From NCBI GenBank assembly GCA_004431415.1, contig QPMI01000287.1, forward strand, positions 1 through 61,462: 61,462 nucleotides of DNA, read 5' to 3'. Made by a program: the position numbers and the translations under genes. Shown here piece after piece: positions 22,737-31,550 of the stretch (position 1 is its first letter; every line of letters begins with the position of its first letter). Under the pieces are notes generated by a model that worked only from the letters and a program-made list of their open reading frames with translations, had not been told where the DNA came from and did no database searches. This DNA is from Cyanophora paradoxa (Eukaryota; Glaucocystophyceae; Cyanophorales; Cyanophoraceae).

Positions 22737-23985
22737 ATGGTTGAATGGAATGATGTGGGCAATGCGGTATGGGAGGGGGGCAAGTATCTGGCAGGGATGG
22801 CTGGTTTGGAGTATGCAAAGAACAAAGCACCCGAAGTCTTGCAATACCTGAAGGAGAACAAGAAAGACATCATCAAATACGGCAAAGACAACGTCCTCGA
22901 TCCCATCTTGAACGAAGCGAAGAAGGGGTTCGAGAACATAGGAGAAAAGGACAGGGCAAAGCGGAAAGACCTCCGCGAGGTGCAGAAGAAGATCCAGGCG
23001 GCGAAGCTCGAGGTCAAGAAGAAGCGCGAGGAGATGCTGATCGAAAGGAGCAAGTCGCGGAACAGGAGGGAGTACGAGGAGAAGAAGGAATGGAACTTGC
23101 TGAAGAAGGACGCAATCAGGGGTGCCATCCCTGTAGCGGGAGAGATCGCGAAAAGGGTGGCTGGTCGCGTCGGGCAGGCGTGGTACAAGTACTGGAAATC
23201 GGCGCCCAAGGAGGAACCCAAGGCGAGGTCAAGGAGCGCCCCCCAAAACAGGAGCCGTTCCTGGTCGCGGCGGAAGAAGCACAGGACGCCGCGCCGCATC
23301 CCATGGCACGAGCAGCTGAACGGGCCCGGGCTTTACAGGACGGTTTCGCGGCGATCACGGGGTCGCTCGGCATCCAGGGGCCTCTCGAAGCACTGGAGGC
23401 ACCGCAGGCACTGGAAGCGGTCCCGGTCGATCACGGGCAAGCTGCGCCGGGCCATGAAGCGCAACAGGACCAAGCGCCAACTCTACAAGCTCGCGCTGGG
23501 CATGAAGGGGTCCGGGCGGGGCAGCAGGTCCCCCGACGACAACCGCGAGCTCCGGAGGCTCCTCGGCGTCAAAGCGGACCCCCGCAAGGCCGACCCCACC
23601 TTCAGCCGCACGAACAGGTGGGGCGCAGAAGGCAAGCCGGTGTACGAGTGGCCGACCCCACCTTCAGCTGCACGAACAGGTGGGGCGCAGAAGGCAAGCC
23701 GGTGTACGAGTGGCCGACCCCACCTTCAGCCGCACGAACAGGTGGGGCGCAGAAGGCAAGCCGGTGTACGAGTGGCGCACCAGGAGGAGCGGAGTGAAGG
23801 AGCGCGTGCTGGTGGGGTACGAACACAAGTGGCGGCCCCAGAAAGGAAAGACGGAGGCCGGCATGCTGAGGGATCAGATCCAGCAGATGAAGGCCGCCAC
23901 GGAGCTCGCAAAACTCATGGACAGGGTGAAGAAGGCCGGGCTGTTCAAGGGTGAGGTCACAAAGGCAGCCCCTGCTGCTCCTTGA
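22737..23985 (+). pseudogene. virus-like cluster 1, gene 3: basic SR-rich protein with coiled coil
   Basis: Starts at ATG 22,737. The N terminus (MVEWNDVGNAVWEGGKYLAG) can form an amphipathic helix. Residues about 45-125 are a highly charged coiled coil (KKIQAAKLEVKKKREEMLIE). From about 155 the protein is rich in Arg-Ser (RSRSAPQNRSRSWSRRKKHR), like nucleic-acid condensing or packaging proteins. The C-terminal part, in the frame ending at TGA 23,983-23,985, has MLRDQIQQMKAATELAKLMD. A 62-bp unit present three times at 23,589-23,774 separates the two parts. Because 62 is not a multiple of three, it shifts the frame, and a single copy would keep one frame. The role is inferred from composition only: a DNA-binding virion or core protein is plausible. 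Confidence 0.55.
23589..23774 (+). repeat. 62-bp tandem repeat, three copies, inside gene 3
   Basis: Copies begin at 23,589, 23,651 and 23,713 (each GCCGACCCCACCTTCAGC) and are nearly identical; the second has CAGCTGCACG for CAGCCGCACG. Two extra units add 124 bp, which moves the reading frame by one. Confidence 0.93.
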
Positions 23986-24034
23986 CCCACTTGCCGCCGT
24001 CCTTGATGTACTTCAGCCCTCGCGCCCTCCTGTT

Positions 24035-24107
24035 ACACATAAAGAAATAATAATTTTTGCCCTTTATTTTTGCCCTTAAGGGCAAAAATTATTATTTCTT
24101 TATGTGT
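24035..24107. terminator. 30-bp-arm hairpin after cluster 1
   Basis: A perfect inverted repeat: left arm 24,035-24,064 (ACACATAAAGAAATAATAAT then TTTTGCCCTT), right arm 24,078-24,107, with a 13-nt spacer. It lies 50 bp after the stop of gene 3 in DNA that turns abruptly AT-rich. Palindromic hairpins mark transcript ends in Mimivirus and some related viruses, so a 3'-end signal is the likeliest role. A viral replication palindrome or a small transposon end cannot be excluded. Confidence 0.7.
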
Positions 24108-24526
24108 TTTTATACATATTTTATTGATTTTATGCATATTTTAACATAAATTTAATAAAATATTTAAATAAATTAGCCCTGCCAATTTCGGAAATCCGGG
24201 TCGGCGAACGAAATTAAGGGTCACGTCCGGGTCACATCCGTCCCGCGTGTTCGCCCACTACCCGCCCTGAATCAATTCACGCACTCACCTCGACGATGAC
24301 GTCACGCGACTTTCCATCCACTCTCTCGTGGATCGAATCTCGAACTTGTACGCTGCAATCTCGACAGCTGTCATGAATCAATTTCGATCCTGACTCCCCT
24401 AAGACGACCGCTTGCAAGCGCGAGGGCTTAAGCAGCGGTAGACTTTGTATTATTAATAAGAGAAATTAGAAAATTAGACTGCCTACCCCGTCCCCCACAC
24501 AACAGCTAGCCCCCTGGGGGTTATCA
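24108..24526. other. AT-rich spacer and LTR-like 3' sequence of the gag-integrase element
   Basis: 24,108-24,172 is almost pure A/T. From about 24,526 leftward (minus strand) the sequence starts TGATAACCCCCAGGGGGC directly after the purine tract of the gypsy relative, so it is probably the start of that element's 3' LTR. Its end is not defined, since no matching copy is found at the other end near 27,375. A palindrome CGCTTGCAAGCG lies near 24,410. No gene is seen. Confidence 0.45.
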
Positions 24527-24537
24527 CCCCCTCTCCG

Positions 24538-26088
24538 CTAGCTCTGCGCCACAAAAGGGCGCAAGCGATCGACGTGGGCGACGAAAGGATACTTGGGCCT
24601 CGTCGGATCCCATAGCAGATAATTAACCGCCGAGGTCCGTTTCAATATCGCATAGGGTCCCGTGAATCTTGGCTGAAAGCCAGATGAAGCAGGATCACGT
24701 AGAAGAACCATGTCGTCAATTTTGAATTCAGTCCAATCGTTGTCAGCATTTTCCTCGGCAATTTTTGCAGCTCGTTTAGAGTTGATGTTATCGACCTTCT
24801 CCATAGCGACCATTAAGTTTTGCATCATGGAAGATACATAATCAGAAATTTTCTCGTTCTCCGGTAACAGAGATAAGTCGTACGGCATGATAGGATCGCG
24901 ACCGTATGCCAAGAAGAACGGAGAGATGCCCGTTGTGCGGTTGACGTGGCTGCGCACCGCAAACAAGGCCGGCGCAACAAATTTGTCCCAGTTGTCGTTG
25001 TCCTCATTAACGTAATTGTAGATGATGTTCTTGAGGGTCTGATTGAAACGTTCGACTTTTCCTGTTGCCATAGGCCGGTAGCCGGAATTAAGAGTCGATT
25101 TGATGCCAAGCTTCGCCAACAGCAGTCTTGTGACATTGCTGGTAAATGCACCGCCTTGGTCGGTGTAGATCATGCGTGGTGCACCATGCCGGCAGATGAG
25201 CTGTTCATAAATTACGTTGCAAGCAGCCTTGGCTGACATAGATGGTGTTGCGACAGCCTCCGGATAACCTGTGTATACGCAAATGGCAGTGCAAATATAC
25301 CGATTGCCGCGAGATGTAGTAGGGAGAGGTCCAATGAAATCCAACTCGACAACTTCAAAGGGTCGAGAAGCGGGAATTCCAAGAGACACAATTTTTCGAT
25401 TTCTTTCAAGTGGTAGGAAATGCTTGCGCGAGTGCAAATGCTCGTGAAGTCGTGAACTAGCCGAAATGAAAGTGCCAAAGTGGCCTCTCTCGAACTGTCC
25501 AAAACTTTTTGAAACAAGCACTTCCCGGGACGAATACCCTTTTCCACTTCTCGGGGAAGATCCCCTTTTTGAAACAAACACTTCTTGGGGAAGATCCCCT
25601 TTTCCACTCGGAATTTGAGAATTTGAAGCACGCAAATGCGGTTGACCATCCGGCACACTGACCAGGATTGTATCCAAAGAATCAATTCTACAACTACTAG
25701 CATCTTTCTTTTCATTGGCAACGATATGGAAATTGGTTGATTGGGAAATAGTGGATGGTGAAAGAGAAGAAGAAAAGAGATGATCAGAACAACTGTTGAC
25801 TTGTTTCGAAGTTCGAAAGCTGCTCCGAAAGTGGCTGGTTTCTTGGCCCCCCCAGCCTGGCGGGCAGAAACAGGCTGTTTTAGGCTTTTCCTGCAGAGCG
25901 GGGCTGCGAAGCGCCCCGACCCTTGGGGTCAGCCGACGACCCACGGCGCTCAACGGAGCGACCGCGATCATCGCCACCAGAATAATTTGCAAAATCACGA
26001 GAATCGCGCTGGGAATATTTGCCATTCCCACGACCACGACCTCCGTATCCACCACGATTGAAGTTGTAATTTCCACGCCAAGTGTCAC
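24538..26088 (-). CDS. gag-end/integrase fusion frame of the gypsy relative
   Basis: A 516-codon open frame. The first 80 or so codons overlap the end of gag in another frame, as in elements that use frameshifting to make Gag-Pol. There is no ATG at a natural start. A linker follows with a degenerate duplicated unit (GKGDLPQEVFVSKRG and GKGYSSREVLVSKSF at about 25,500-25,615), and then integrase: PFEVVELDFIGPLPTTSRGN, YTDQGGAFTS and GKVERFNQTLK give the D, D and E of the catalytic core, and the C-terminal part (DDMVLLRD, QPRFTGPYAILKRTS) matches the gypsy integrase tail. The HHCC finger is missing or unrecognisable. No DTGAD, YxDD or TDAS motif occurs between gag and integrase. Confidence 0.75.
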   Translation of the reverse strand: MTLGVEITTSIVVDTEVVVVGMANIPSAILVILQIILVAMIAVAPLSAVGRRLTPRVGALRSPALQEKPKTACFCPPGWGGQETSHFRSSFRTSKQVNSCSDHLFSSSLSPSTISQSTNFHIVANEKKDASSCRIDSLDTILVSVPDGQPHLRASNSQIPSGKGDLPQEVFVSKRGSSPRSGKGYSSREVLVSKSFGQFERGHFGTFISASSRLHEHLHSRKHFLPLERNRKIVSLGIPASRPFEVVELDFIGPLPTTSRGNRYICTAICVYTGYPEAVATPSMSAKAACNVIYEQLICRHGAPRMIYTDQGGAFTSNVTRLLLAKLGIKSTLNSGYRPMATGKVERFNQTLKNIIYNYVNEDNDNWDKFVAPALFAVRSHVNRTTGISPFFLAYGRDPIMPYDLSLLPENEKISDYVSSMMQNLMVAMEKVDNINSKRAAKIAEENADNDWTEFKIDDMVLLRDPASSGFQPRFTGPYAILKRTSAVNYLLWDPTRPKYPFVAHVDRLRPFVAQS

Positions 26089-27147
26089 CCTGGGGGCGAG
26101 AACTCACTTGGTAAGCAATATTTTTAATTTCTTCTACTACAGAACTCATTGTGCGCTTGAAATCCGAGCGCATTCCATCCACGTCAGAACGCAACTCATC
26201 AATCTTTGAATCCATGCGAGCAGAAACTGTTTTCACTTCAGCCCGTACTTTGTCCACAACAAAATCTTCAATCTCGGCACGAGTCATACCGGTGGACGAG
26301 GCAGGGGAACCACGCTCTGTAGGAAGAGACGTTGGACCCACTCCTGGCGTCATTGAAACACCGGGAAATTTAGAAAGTCCAAGGGAGTCCTTCAACTTCT
26401 TCTCCCAAAGAATCTCCAAGCGATGCACAAATGTCGAAAAATTAGCAAATTGGGGTAAATCGCCATGCAAATCGAGATCGTTCCAGACATGCTCCATAAC
26501 AGTTCGCTCAGTCAACTCAGGGAAACATTCCTTGGAACGCTCAAACTTCTCAGTAGCATAAGTTCCATAAGAGACATAATTTTTGCTTCCAGCACTAGCA
26601 ATGGCATAATTGAAATTCCAATAATGATTGGTCCGCTCATTAATCACAGCTTGGTGCCGGAAATGCGCCGTATAAGCCTGAACAAACGCAGGCCAGTCAA
26701 CGCATCCCAAAGCGACTGGGTGAAAAGAGGCACAAAATCCAAAAGTGAAACTGTTTGCAATCTTCAATCTAATCTGAGACCAAATAAAATTGTGATCAAG
26801 CTGCACTTGCTGAGGCCAAGTGTTCACAGGCTGATCATCATTTGCGATCGGCATGTCGCGAGCAGAGAGCGGGTCTGATTCAAGAAACGAGCCGGAGAAC
26901 TGGACTCGAACTTTGGGAACTCTACCGATTTTAGGAAACCCTTCAGCACGTCGCGACTCGGCTGAGGGTTACCCATTTCGTCGAAATCAATATCAACAAA
27001 TGCGAGATCTTCGTCGTCGGAGTCGGCCAGTGCTTCGAGCACAACCCGACGAAGCAGATCCGGTAAGTACGAGCCAATTACGAAATCATAAATAGCAGAA
27101 TCACGACGGGTGAAACGATCCACTTTTTTTTCTGCGTTACACGCCAT
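25880..27147 (-). pseudogene. gag: gag of the gypsy relative, one frameshift
   Basis: Gag forms the particle that packages element RNA. The frame begins at ATG 27,147 (MACNAEKKVDRFTRRDSAIY), shifts frame at about 26,850 beside LLATC, and continues through ANDDQPVNTWPQQVQLDHNF to the stop at 25,880. The C terminus is RGG-rich (RGNYNFNRGGYGGRGRG), and there is no CCHC knuckle. It matches the plus-strand gag at 49,790-50,992 along its whole length, at roughly 60-70% by eye, so the two belong to one family. The gag of the complete element at 32,436-36,854 shows no clear similarity. Confidence 0.75.
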
Positions 27148-27375
27148 GCACGTACGCAGCAACAGGAACACAATCAGAACACCAAAACGTCGGCATCCCG
27201 CCGGAAAACACCGAACGATCCACAAAGATCCACAGAACGCGTGTTAAAATCCGCGGTATTGGCCCCAAATGTCCCGTAGTACACTATGGGTTCAACGCTG
27301 ATAGACCAGGACAAGTTCCTGGACACCACACTGTATTTCCACCCAACACACCAACTGAGGGGCAAGCCCCCGTAC

Positions 27376-27650
27376 ATCACGAGCCCCGTGAGTTGACTTC
27401 CGTCACCGTAATACGCGGCAGCGGTTACCGTTCCCGTGAGAAGTTCTCGGGACGTATGGATAGTCGCGATTATGCTGAATTCGCGATCGTAATCTTTTGA
27501 AGGGGGATCTCGCGTTCTTTTTGTAGTGGCGAGACCGGGTATTTCGAGACTTGTGGGTGTTTTTTCGGTTTACGAACGGAATATACAATTGTAACTTTTT
27601 CGAGATCGAAACGCGATTTCGAAGATGCTAAAATCTCACTCCATACTGCG
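27376..27650 (-). pseudogene. fibre-like protein fragment with GDGSQLTGL motif
   Basis: About 63 codons are open on the minus strand from a TAA near 27,590 down to about 27,375 and end GTVTAAAYYGDGSQLTGL at the boundary of the gag-integrase element. This motif (xVTAxxYxGDGSxLTG) recurs in tail-fibre and other surface proteins of phages and large DNA viruses, often just before a trimeric fibre or intramolecular-chaperone region. The upstream 100 bp continue in another frame. The fragment is cut on both sides, by the retroelement and by satellite. Confidence 0.5.
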
Positions 27651-27857
27651 TAACCTGCCAGAGTGCTCTGGCGAATCCAAGCGCCCCCTGCCTGCTGTTT
27701 CGTGTGGGTGGGGACCCCTGTGAAATTTCGGGGGGCGGTCGGGGCCACCCCGAACCCAACCCCGAAACTAGAAAACTAACACCCCTCCCTATCATGCAAA
27801 CCTGCCAGAGTGCTCTGGCGAATCCCTGCACTCCCTGCCTGCTGTTTCGTGTGGGTG
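27651..27857 (+). repeat. satellite, 1.4 monomers
   Basis: Forward satellite starting part-way through a monomer (AACCTGCCAGAGTGC) and ending part-way through the next (GTGTGGGTGGC) at the edge of the duplicated segment. Confidence 0.92.
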
Positions 27858-27865
27858 GCATCAAC

Positions 27866-28160
27866 AGTGTTGATTTATCCCCCACACTATCTGGCAACTT
27901 CAATTTAAGTGAAGTGGCAAATCTCACAATCCAAAAGATTGGGATAGAAAGCTTCCAAGGACAAATGGCAGAAGTAATTATTTACAATCGTGCTTTGTCA
28001 GCTGATGAGAAGGGCTTTCACATTTGCAGATGTGTTAATGTTCCTTGCTGCAAGACATAAATTAAATCCAAGACGTGTAACATTAAGCACATATGGTGTT
28101 ACTATCAAATCATATGCGAGCGCAGCTACGTCTAAACTCACCGTAATTGCAGGAGTGGAA
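27866..28160 (+). pseudogene. LamG/concanavalin A-like domain fragment (copy A)
   Basis: The frame gives SGNFNLSEVANLTIQKIG and GQMAEVIIYNRALSADE, the typical end of a LamG-type jelly-roll (the pattern AEVIIYNRALS is very characteristic). The expected continuation, ADVLMFLAARHKLNP, lies one base out of frame (from about 28,008), so there is a one-base indel in the AAGGG run. About 30 further codons follow (RRVTLSTYGVTIKSY) before satellite begins. LamG domains bind glycans or proteins in extracellular proteins and in surface proteins of large viruses. With the fibre fragment 200 bp to the left, a virion surface gene is a reasonable but unproven source. Both ends are truncated. Confidence 0.6.
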
Positions 28161-28957
28161 GGTAATTCAACACCCCTCCCTATCATGCAAACCTGCCAGA
28201 GTGCTCTGGCGAATCCCAGCGCCCCCTGCCTGCTGTTTCGTGTGGGTGGGGACCCCTGTGAGATTTCGGGGGGCGATCGGGGCAGCCCCGAACCCAACCT
28301 CGAAACTAGAAAACTAACACCCCTCCCTATCATGCAAACCTGCCAGAGTGCTCTGGCAAATCCCAGCGCTCCCTGCCTGCTGTTTCGTGTGGGTGGGGAC
28401 CCCTGTGAGATTTCGGGGGGCAATAGGGGCAGCCCCGCACCCAACCTTGAAACTAGAAAACTAACACCCCTCCCTATCATGCAAACCTGCCAGAGTGCTC
28501 TGGCGAATCCCAGCGCTCCCTGCCTGCTGTTTCGTGTGGGTGGGGACCCCTGTGAGATTTCAGGGGGCGATCGGGGCAGCCCCGAACCCAACCTCGAAAC
28601 TAGAAAACTCACACCCCTCCCCATCATGCAAACCTGCCAGAGTGCTCTGGCGAATCCCAGCGCTCCCTGCCTGCTGTTTCGTGTGGGTGGGGACCCCTGT
28701 GAGATTTCGGGGGGCGGTCGGGGCCACCCCGAACCCAACCTCGAACCTAGAAAACTAACACCCCTCCCTATCATGCAAACCTGCCAGAGTGCTCTGGCGG
28801 ATCCCAGCGCTCCCTTCCTTCTGTTTCGTGTGGGTGGGGACCCCTGTGAAATTTCGGGGGGCAATCGGGGCAGCCCCGCACCCAACCTTGAAACTAGAAA
28901 ACTAACACCCCTCCCTATCATGCAAACCTGCCAGAGTGGCCCGCTGCGTTGAATCTC

Positions 28958-29422
28958 TCAGCCAATTTGGAACAAGAGAAAGGTAACGGAGAAGGGGCTT
29001 ACGACGCTAAGTGCAGTCTCGAAAGCGGGTGTCCAGTACGGGTACTCTCCGTCCCCACGCAGGGTCTCGTAGAAGTCATAGACCGCCTTTCGATTGGCCC
29101 CGGGCTTAGCATGCGGGATCAGAATTCCGGCTGATCCCGGACAGAGTGCCAGAATTGATGCGTGGGCGCCCTGCTCGACGACCGGCAGCGCGCCGTCGGT
29201 CACATAGCCGAACGTCACGACGCTCATGGCCATCTCCGTCTCCCCTTTCTGCAGCAGAGGGATCACCTCCACGACTGACTTGAACTCGCCAGGAATCTTT
29301 TCGTTAAGGTCCCTCCAGATGTCGGTGTCGGCCTCATCTGCGACGTCATCAATACTCTGATTGGCAGGACAACTGAAGCTAGGCAGTGAATATCGGACCG
29401 TAACGACCAAAAAGCGGGCCGT
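28958..29422 (-). pseudogene. unrecognised ORF (copy A), resembles a solute-binding protein weakly
   Basis: About 154 open codons ending 16 bp from satellite. The sequence is well formed (DIWRDLNEKIPGEFKSVVEV, AMSVVTFGYVTDGALPVVEQ, GSAGILIPHAKPGANRKAVY). The last part recalls periplasmic substrate-binding proteins, but no diagnostic motif is seen and I give this little weight. There is no signal peptide in the part present. It overlaps the 3' end of the ORF at 29,379-29,744, which is in another frame, so both may be exons or shifted parts of one gene. The same ORF is at 31,551-32,015 in copy B. Confidence 0.35.
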
Positions 29423-29744
29423 GGTTATTGAGATCCGCCGCTAAACAGAAGAGGATCCGACCCGTGAAGCTTACGGCATACGTGCTGCCGAATCCGGCGT
29501 TGTTCATGATGATCTCGAGCTGCTCGGGCTTGAGACGCAGCTCCTTTGCTCGTTCGCACGTCAGGCGGGCCGCAGGTTGTGACGGCGGATCATCGCGACC
29601 CCGCTTCCCGTTGCTGCTCGAGCCGGAGGCTGCCGACGGGTTCCAAACATCTGTACGGCTGGTCCAGGTTGCCGGCGCAATACCCGCGCGGTCCCGCAGG
29701 CGTACGGCCTCGAATACGGAGGGGACTACGAACGCCGCTTGCAT
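29379..29744 (-). pseudogene. unrecognised ORF upstream part (copy A)
   Basis: 121 codons from a possible start at 29,744. It includes a hydrophilic stretch (SGSSSNGKRGRDDPPSQP) and a more folded part (LRLKPEQLEIIMNNAGFGST, AVSFTGRILF). The CGAATACGGA at about 29,721-29,730 inside it is the empty form of the site where the complete gypsy element sits in copy B. No family is recognised. Confidence 0.3.
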
Positions 29745-30119
29745 GATCTGGCGACCTCGCAGGGGTTAGCAGGACGGAGGCGCTTGAGCAGGAAGTTGCT
29801 TTGCACCAAGCCCCAACAGCATACTGAGGGGTGGTTGAAATATGGGCCCCGGGTTTCAATATGGCGGACAGTGAGGATCTGAGCACCCATGCATGCAGTG
29901 TTCATGATGATCATGATTTGATCATGAGGCTTTGCAAAGACCCCGACCTTATAACTGACTGGAGAGGTGTACCTGGGGTATTTCAAGGGATCTAGATTTG
30001 ATTTTGATAGTGGCAAGCGCTGAAAGCGTGCTTGTACCTCGCCGGGCAATAGTGGGCCCCTATTCACCAGCATGTCATTTGTGCCAGATCGCACAGCAGC
30101 ACAGCCTCGGAACAGTCTG
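29745..30119. other. unique part of the duplicated segment, no clear gene
   Basis: A minus-strand frame of 122 codons (29,726-30,094) is open and has some natural-looking stretches (DPLKYPRYTSPVSYKVGVFA), but it has no recognisable domain and overlaps the ORF to its left. It recurs at 37,124-37,492 in copy B with one or two substitutions. A short perfect palindrome ATGATCAT occurs near 29,909. Confidence 0.3.
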
Positions 30120-30337
30120 TGAGATTTCGGGGGGCGATGGGGGCAGCCCCGAACCCAACCTCGAAACTAGAGAACTACCACCCCCCCCTATCATGCAAAC
30201 CTGCCAGAGTGCTCTGGCGAATCCCAGCGCTCCCTGCCTGCTGTTTTGTGTGGTGGGGACCCCTGTGAGATTTCGGGGGGCGATCAGGGCAGCCCCGAAC
30301 CCAACCTCGAAACTTGAAAGCTTACACCCCTCCCTAT

Positions 30338-30450
30338 CATGCAAACCTGCCAGAGTGCTCTGGCGATATCAGCGCTCCCTGCCTGCTGTTTGGTGTGGGT
30401 GGGGACCCCTGTGAGATTTCGGGGGAAGAGGGGGGCAGCCACCACAGTAG
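30338..30450 (+). repeat. satellite remnant between the two duplicated segments
   Basis: Forward satellite, most of one monomer, with an odd end (GGGGGAAGAGGGGGGCAGCC then ACCACAGTAG) before copy B starts at 30,451. Confidence 0.85.
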
Positions 30451-30458
30451 GCATCAAC

Positions 30459-30753
30459 AGTGTTGATTTATTCCCCACACTATCTGGCAACTTCAATTTA
30501 AGTGAAGTGGCAAATCTCACAATCCAAAAGATTGGGATAGAAAGCTTCCAAGGACAAATGGCAGAAGTAATTATTTACAATCGTGCTTTGTCAGCTGATG
30601 AGAAGGGCTTTCACATTTGCAGATGTGTTAATGTTCCTTGCTGCAAGACATAAATTAAATCCAAGACGTGTAACATTAAGCACATATGGTGTTACTATCA
30701 AATCATATGCGAGCGCAGCTACGTCTAAACTCACCGTAATTGCAGGAGTGGAA
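30459..30753 (+). pseudogene. LamG/concanavalin A-like domain fragment (copy B)
   Basis: The second copy of the fragment at 27,866, with the same one-base frame break after ALSADE, so the break is older than the duplication. One substitution is seen near the left end (TTTATT for TTTATC). Confidence 0.6.
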
Positions 30754-31550
30754 GGTAATTCAACACCCCTCCCTATCATGCAAACCTGCCAGAGTGCTCT
30801 GGCGAATCCCAGCGCCCCCTGCCTGCTGTTTCGTGTGGGTGGGGACCTCTGTGAGATTTCGGGGGGCGATCGGGGCAGCCCCGAACCCAACCTCGAAACT
30901 AGAAAACTAACACCCCTCCCTATCATGCAAACCTGCCAGAGTGCTCTGGCAAATCCCAGCACTACCTGCCTGCTGTTTCGTGTCGGTGGGGATCCCTGTC
31001 AGATTTTGGGGGGCAATGGGGGCAGCCCCGAACCCAACCTGGAAACTAGAAAACTAACACCCCTCCCTATCAGGCAAACCTGCCAGAGTGCTCTGGCGAA
31101 TCCCAGCGCTCCCTGCCTGCTGTTTGGTGTGGGTGGGGACCCCTGTGAGATTTCAGGGGGCGATCGGGGCAGCCCCAAACCCAACCTCGAAACTAGAAAA
31201 CTCACACCCCTCCCCATCATGCAAACCTGCCAGAGTGCTCTGGTGAATCCCAGCGCTCCCCGCCTGCTGTTTCGTGTGGGTGGGGACCCCTGTGAAATTT
31301 TGGGGGGCGGTCGGGGCCACCCCGAACCCAACCTCGAACCTAGAAAACTAACACCCCTCCCTATCATGCAAACCTGCCAGAGTGCTCTGGCGGATCCCAG
31401 CGCTCCCTTCCTTCTGTTTCGTGTGGGTGGGGACCCCTGTGAAATTTCGGGGGGCAATCGGGGCAGCCCCGCACCCAACCTTGAAACTAGAAAACTAACA
31501 CCCCTCCCTATCATGCAAACCTGCCAGAGTGGCCCGCTGCGTTGAATCTC

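Larger units (their letters stand above)
24527..27375 (-). mobile_element. gypsy-related element with gag and integrase but no PR, RT or RNase H
   Basis: Minus strand. The 5' side, starting TGTACGGGGGCTTGCC at about 27,375, matches the leader at 49,536-49,790, which fixes the 5' boundary. Gag follows, then a frame that overlaps the gag end and runs straight into integrase. The stop codon TAG (24,538-24,540) touches a purine tract GGAGAGGGGG and then TGATAACC, the same arrangement as in the complete element at 32,425-32,438. The integrase is roughly 70% similar by eye to that of the complete element, but the gag proteins look unrelated. Such an element would need RT from elsewhere. Confidence 0.75.
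27858..30337. repeat. segmental duplication, copy A (2,480 bp)
   Basis: It is repeated at 30,451-37,735. Matching positions differ by 2,593 bp before the retrotransposon insertion and by 7,398 bp after it. Copy A is the uninterrupted form. It contains a LamG-like fragment, five satellite monomers (about 28,166-28,942), two minus-strand ORFs and more satellite (30,120-30,337). The two copies have the same length once the inserted element and its 4-bp duplication are taken out. Confidence 0.95.

Noticed and set aside
21441-24000. Treating cluster 1 as an adenovirus- or adintovirus-derived core gene set by name
   Set aside because: Basic Arg-Ser-rich and coiled-coil composition is not specific, and no polymerase, protease, packaging ATPase or integrase is present in the window to fix the family.
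28958-29422. Calling this ORF a periplasmic solute-binding protein gained from bacteria
   Set aside because: The similarity is a general impression of one stretch. There is no signal peptide, no diagnostic motif and no transporter partner, so I left it unnamed.
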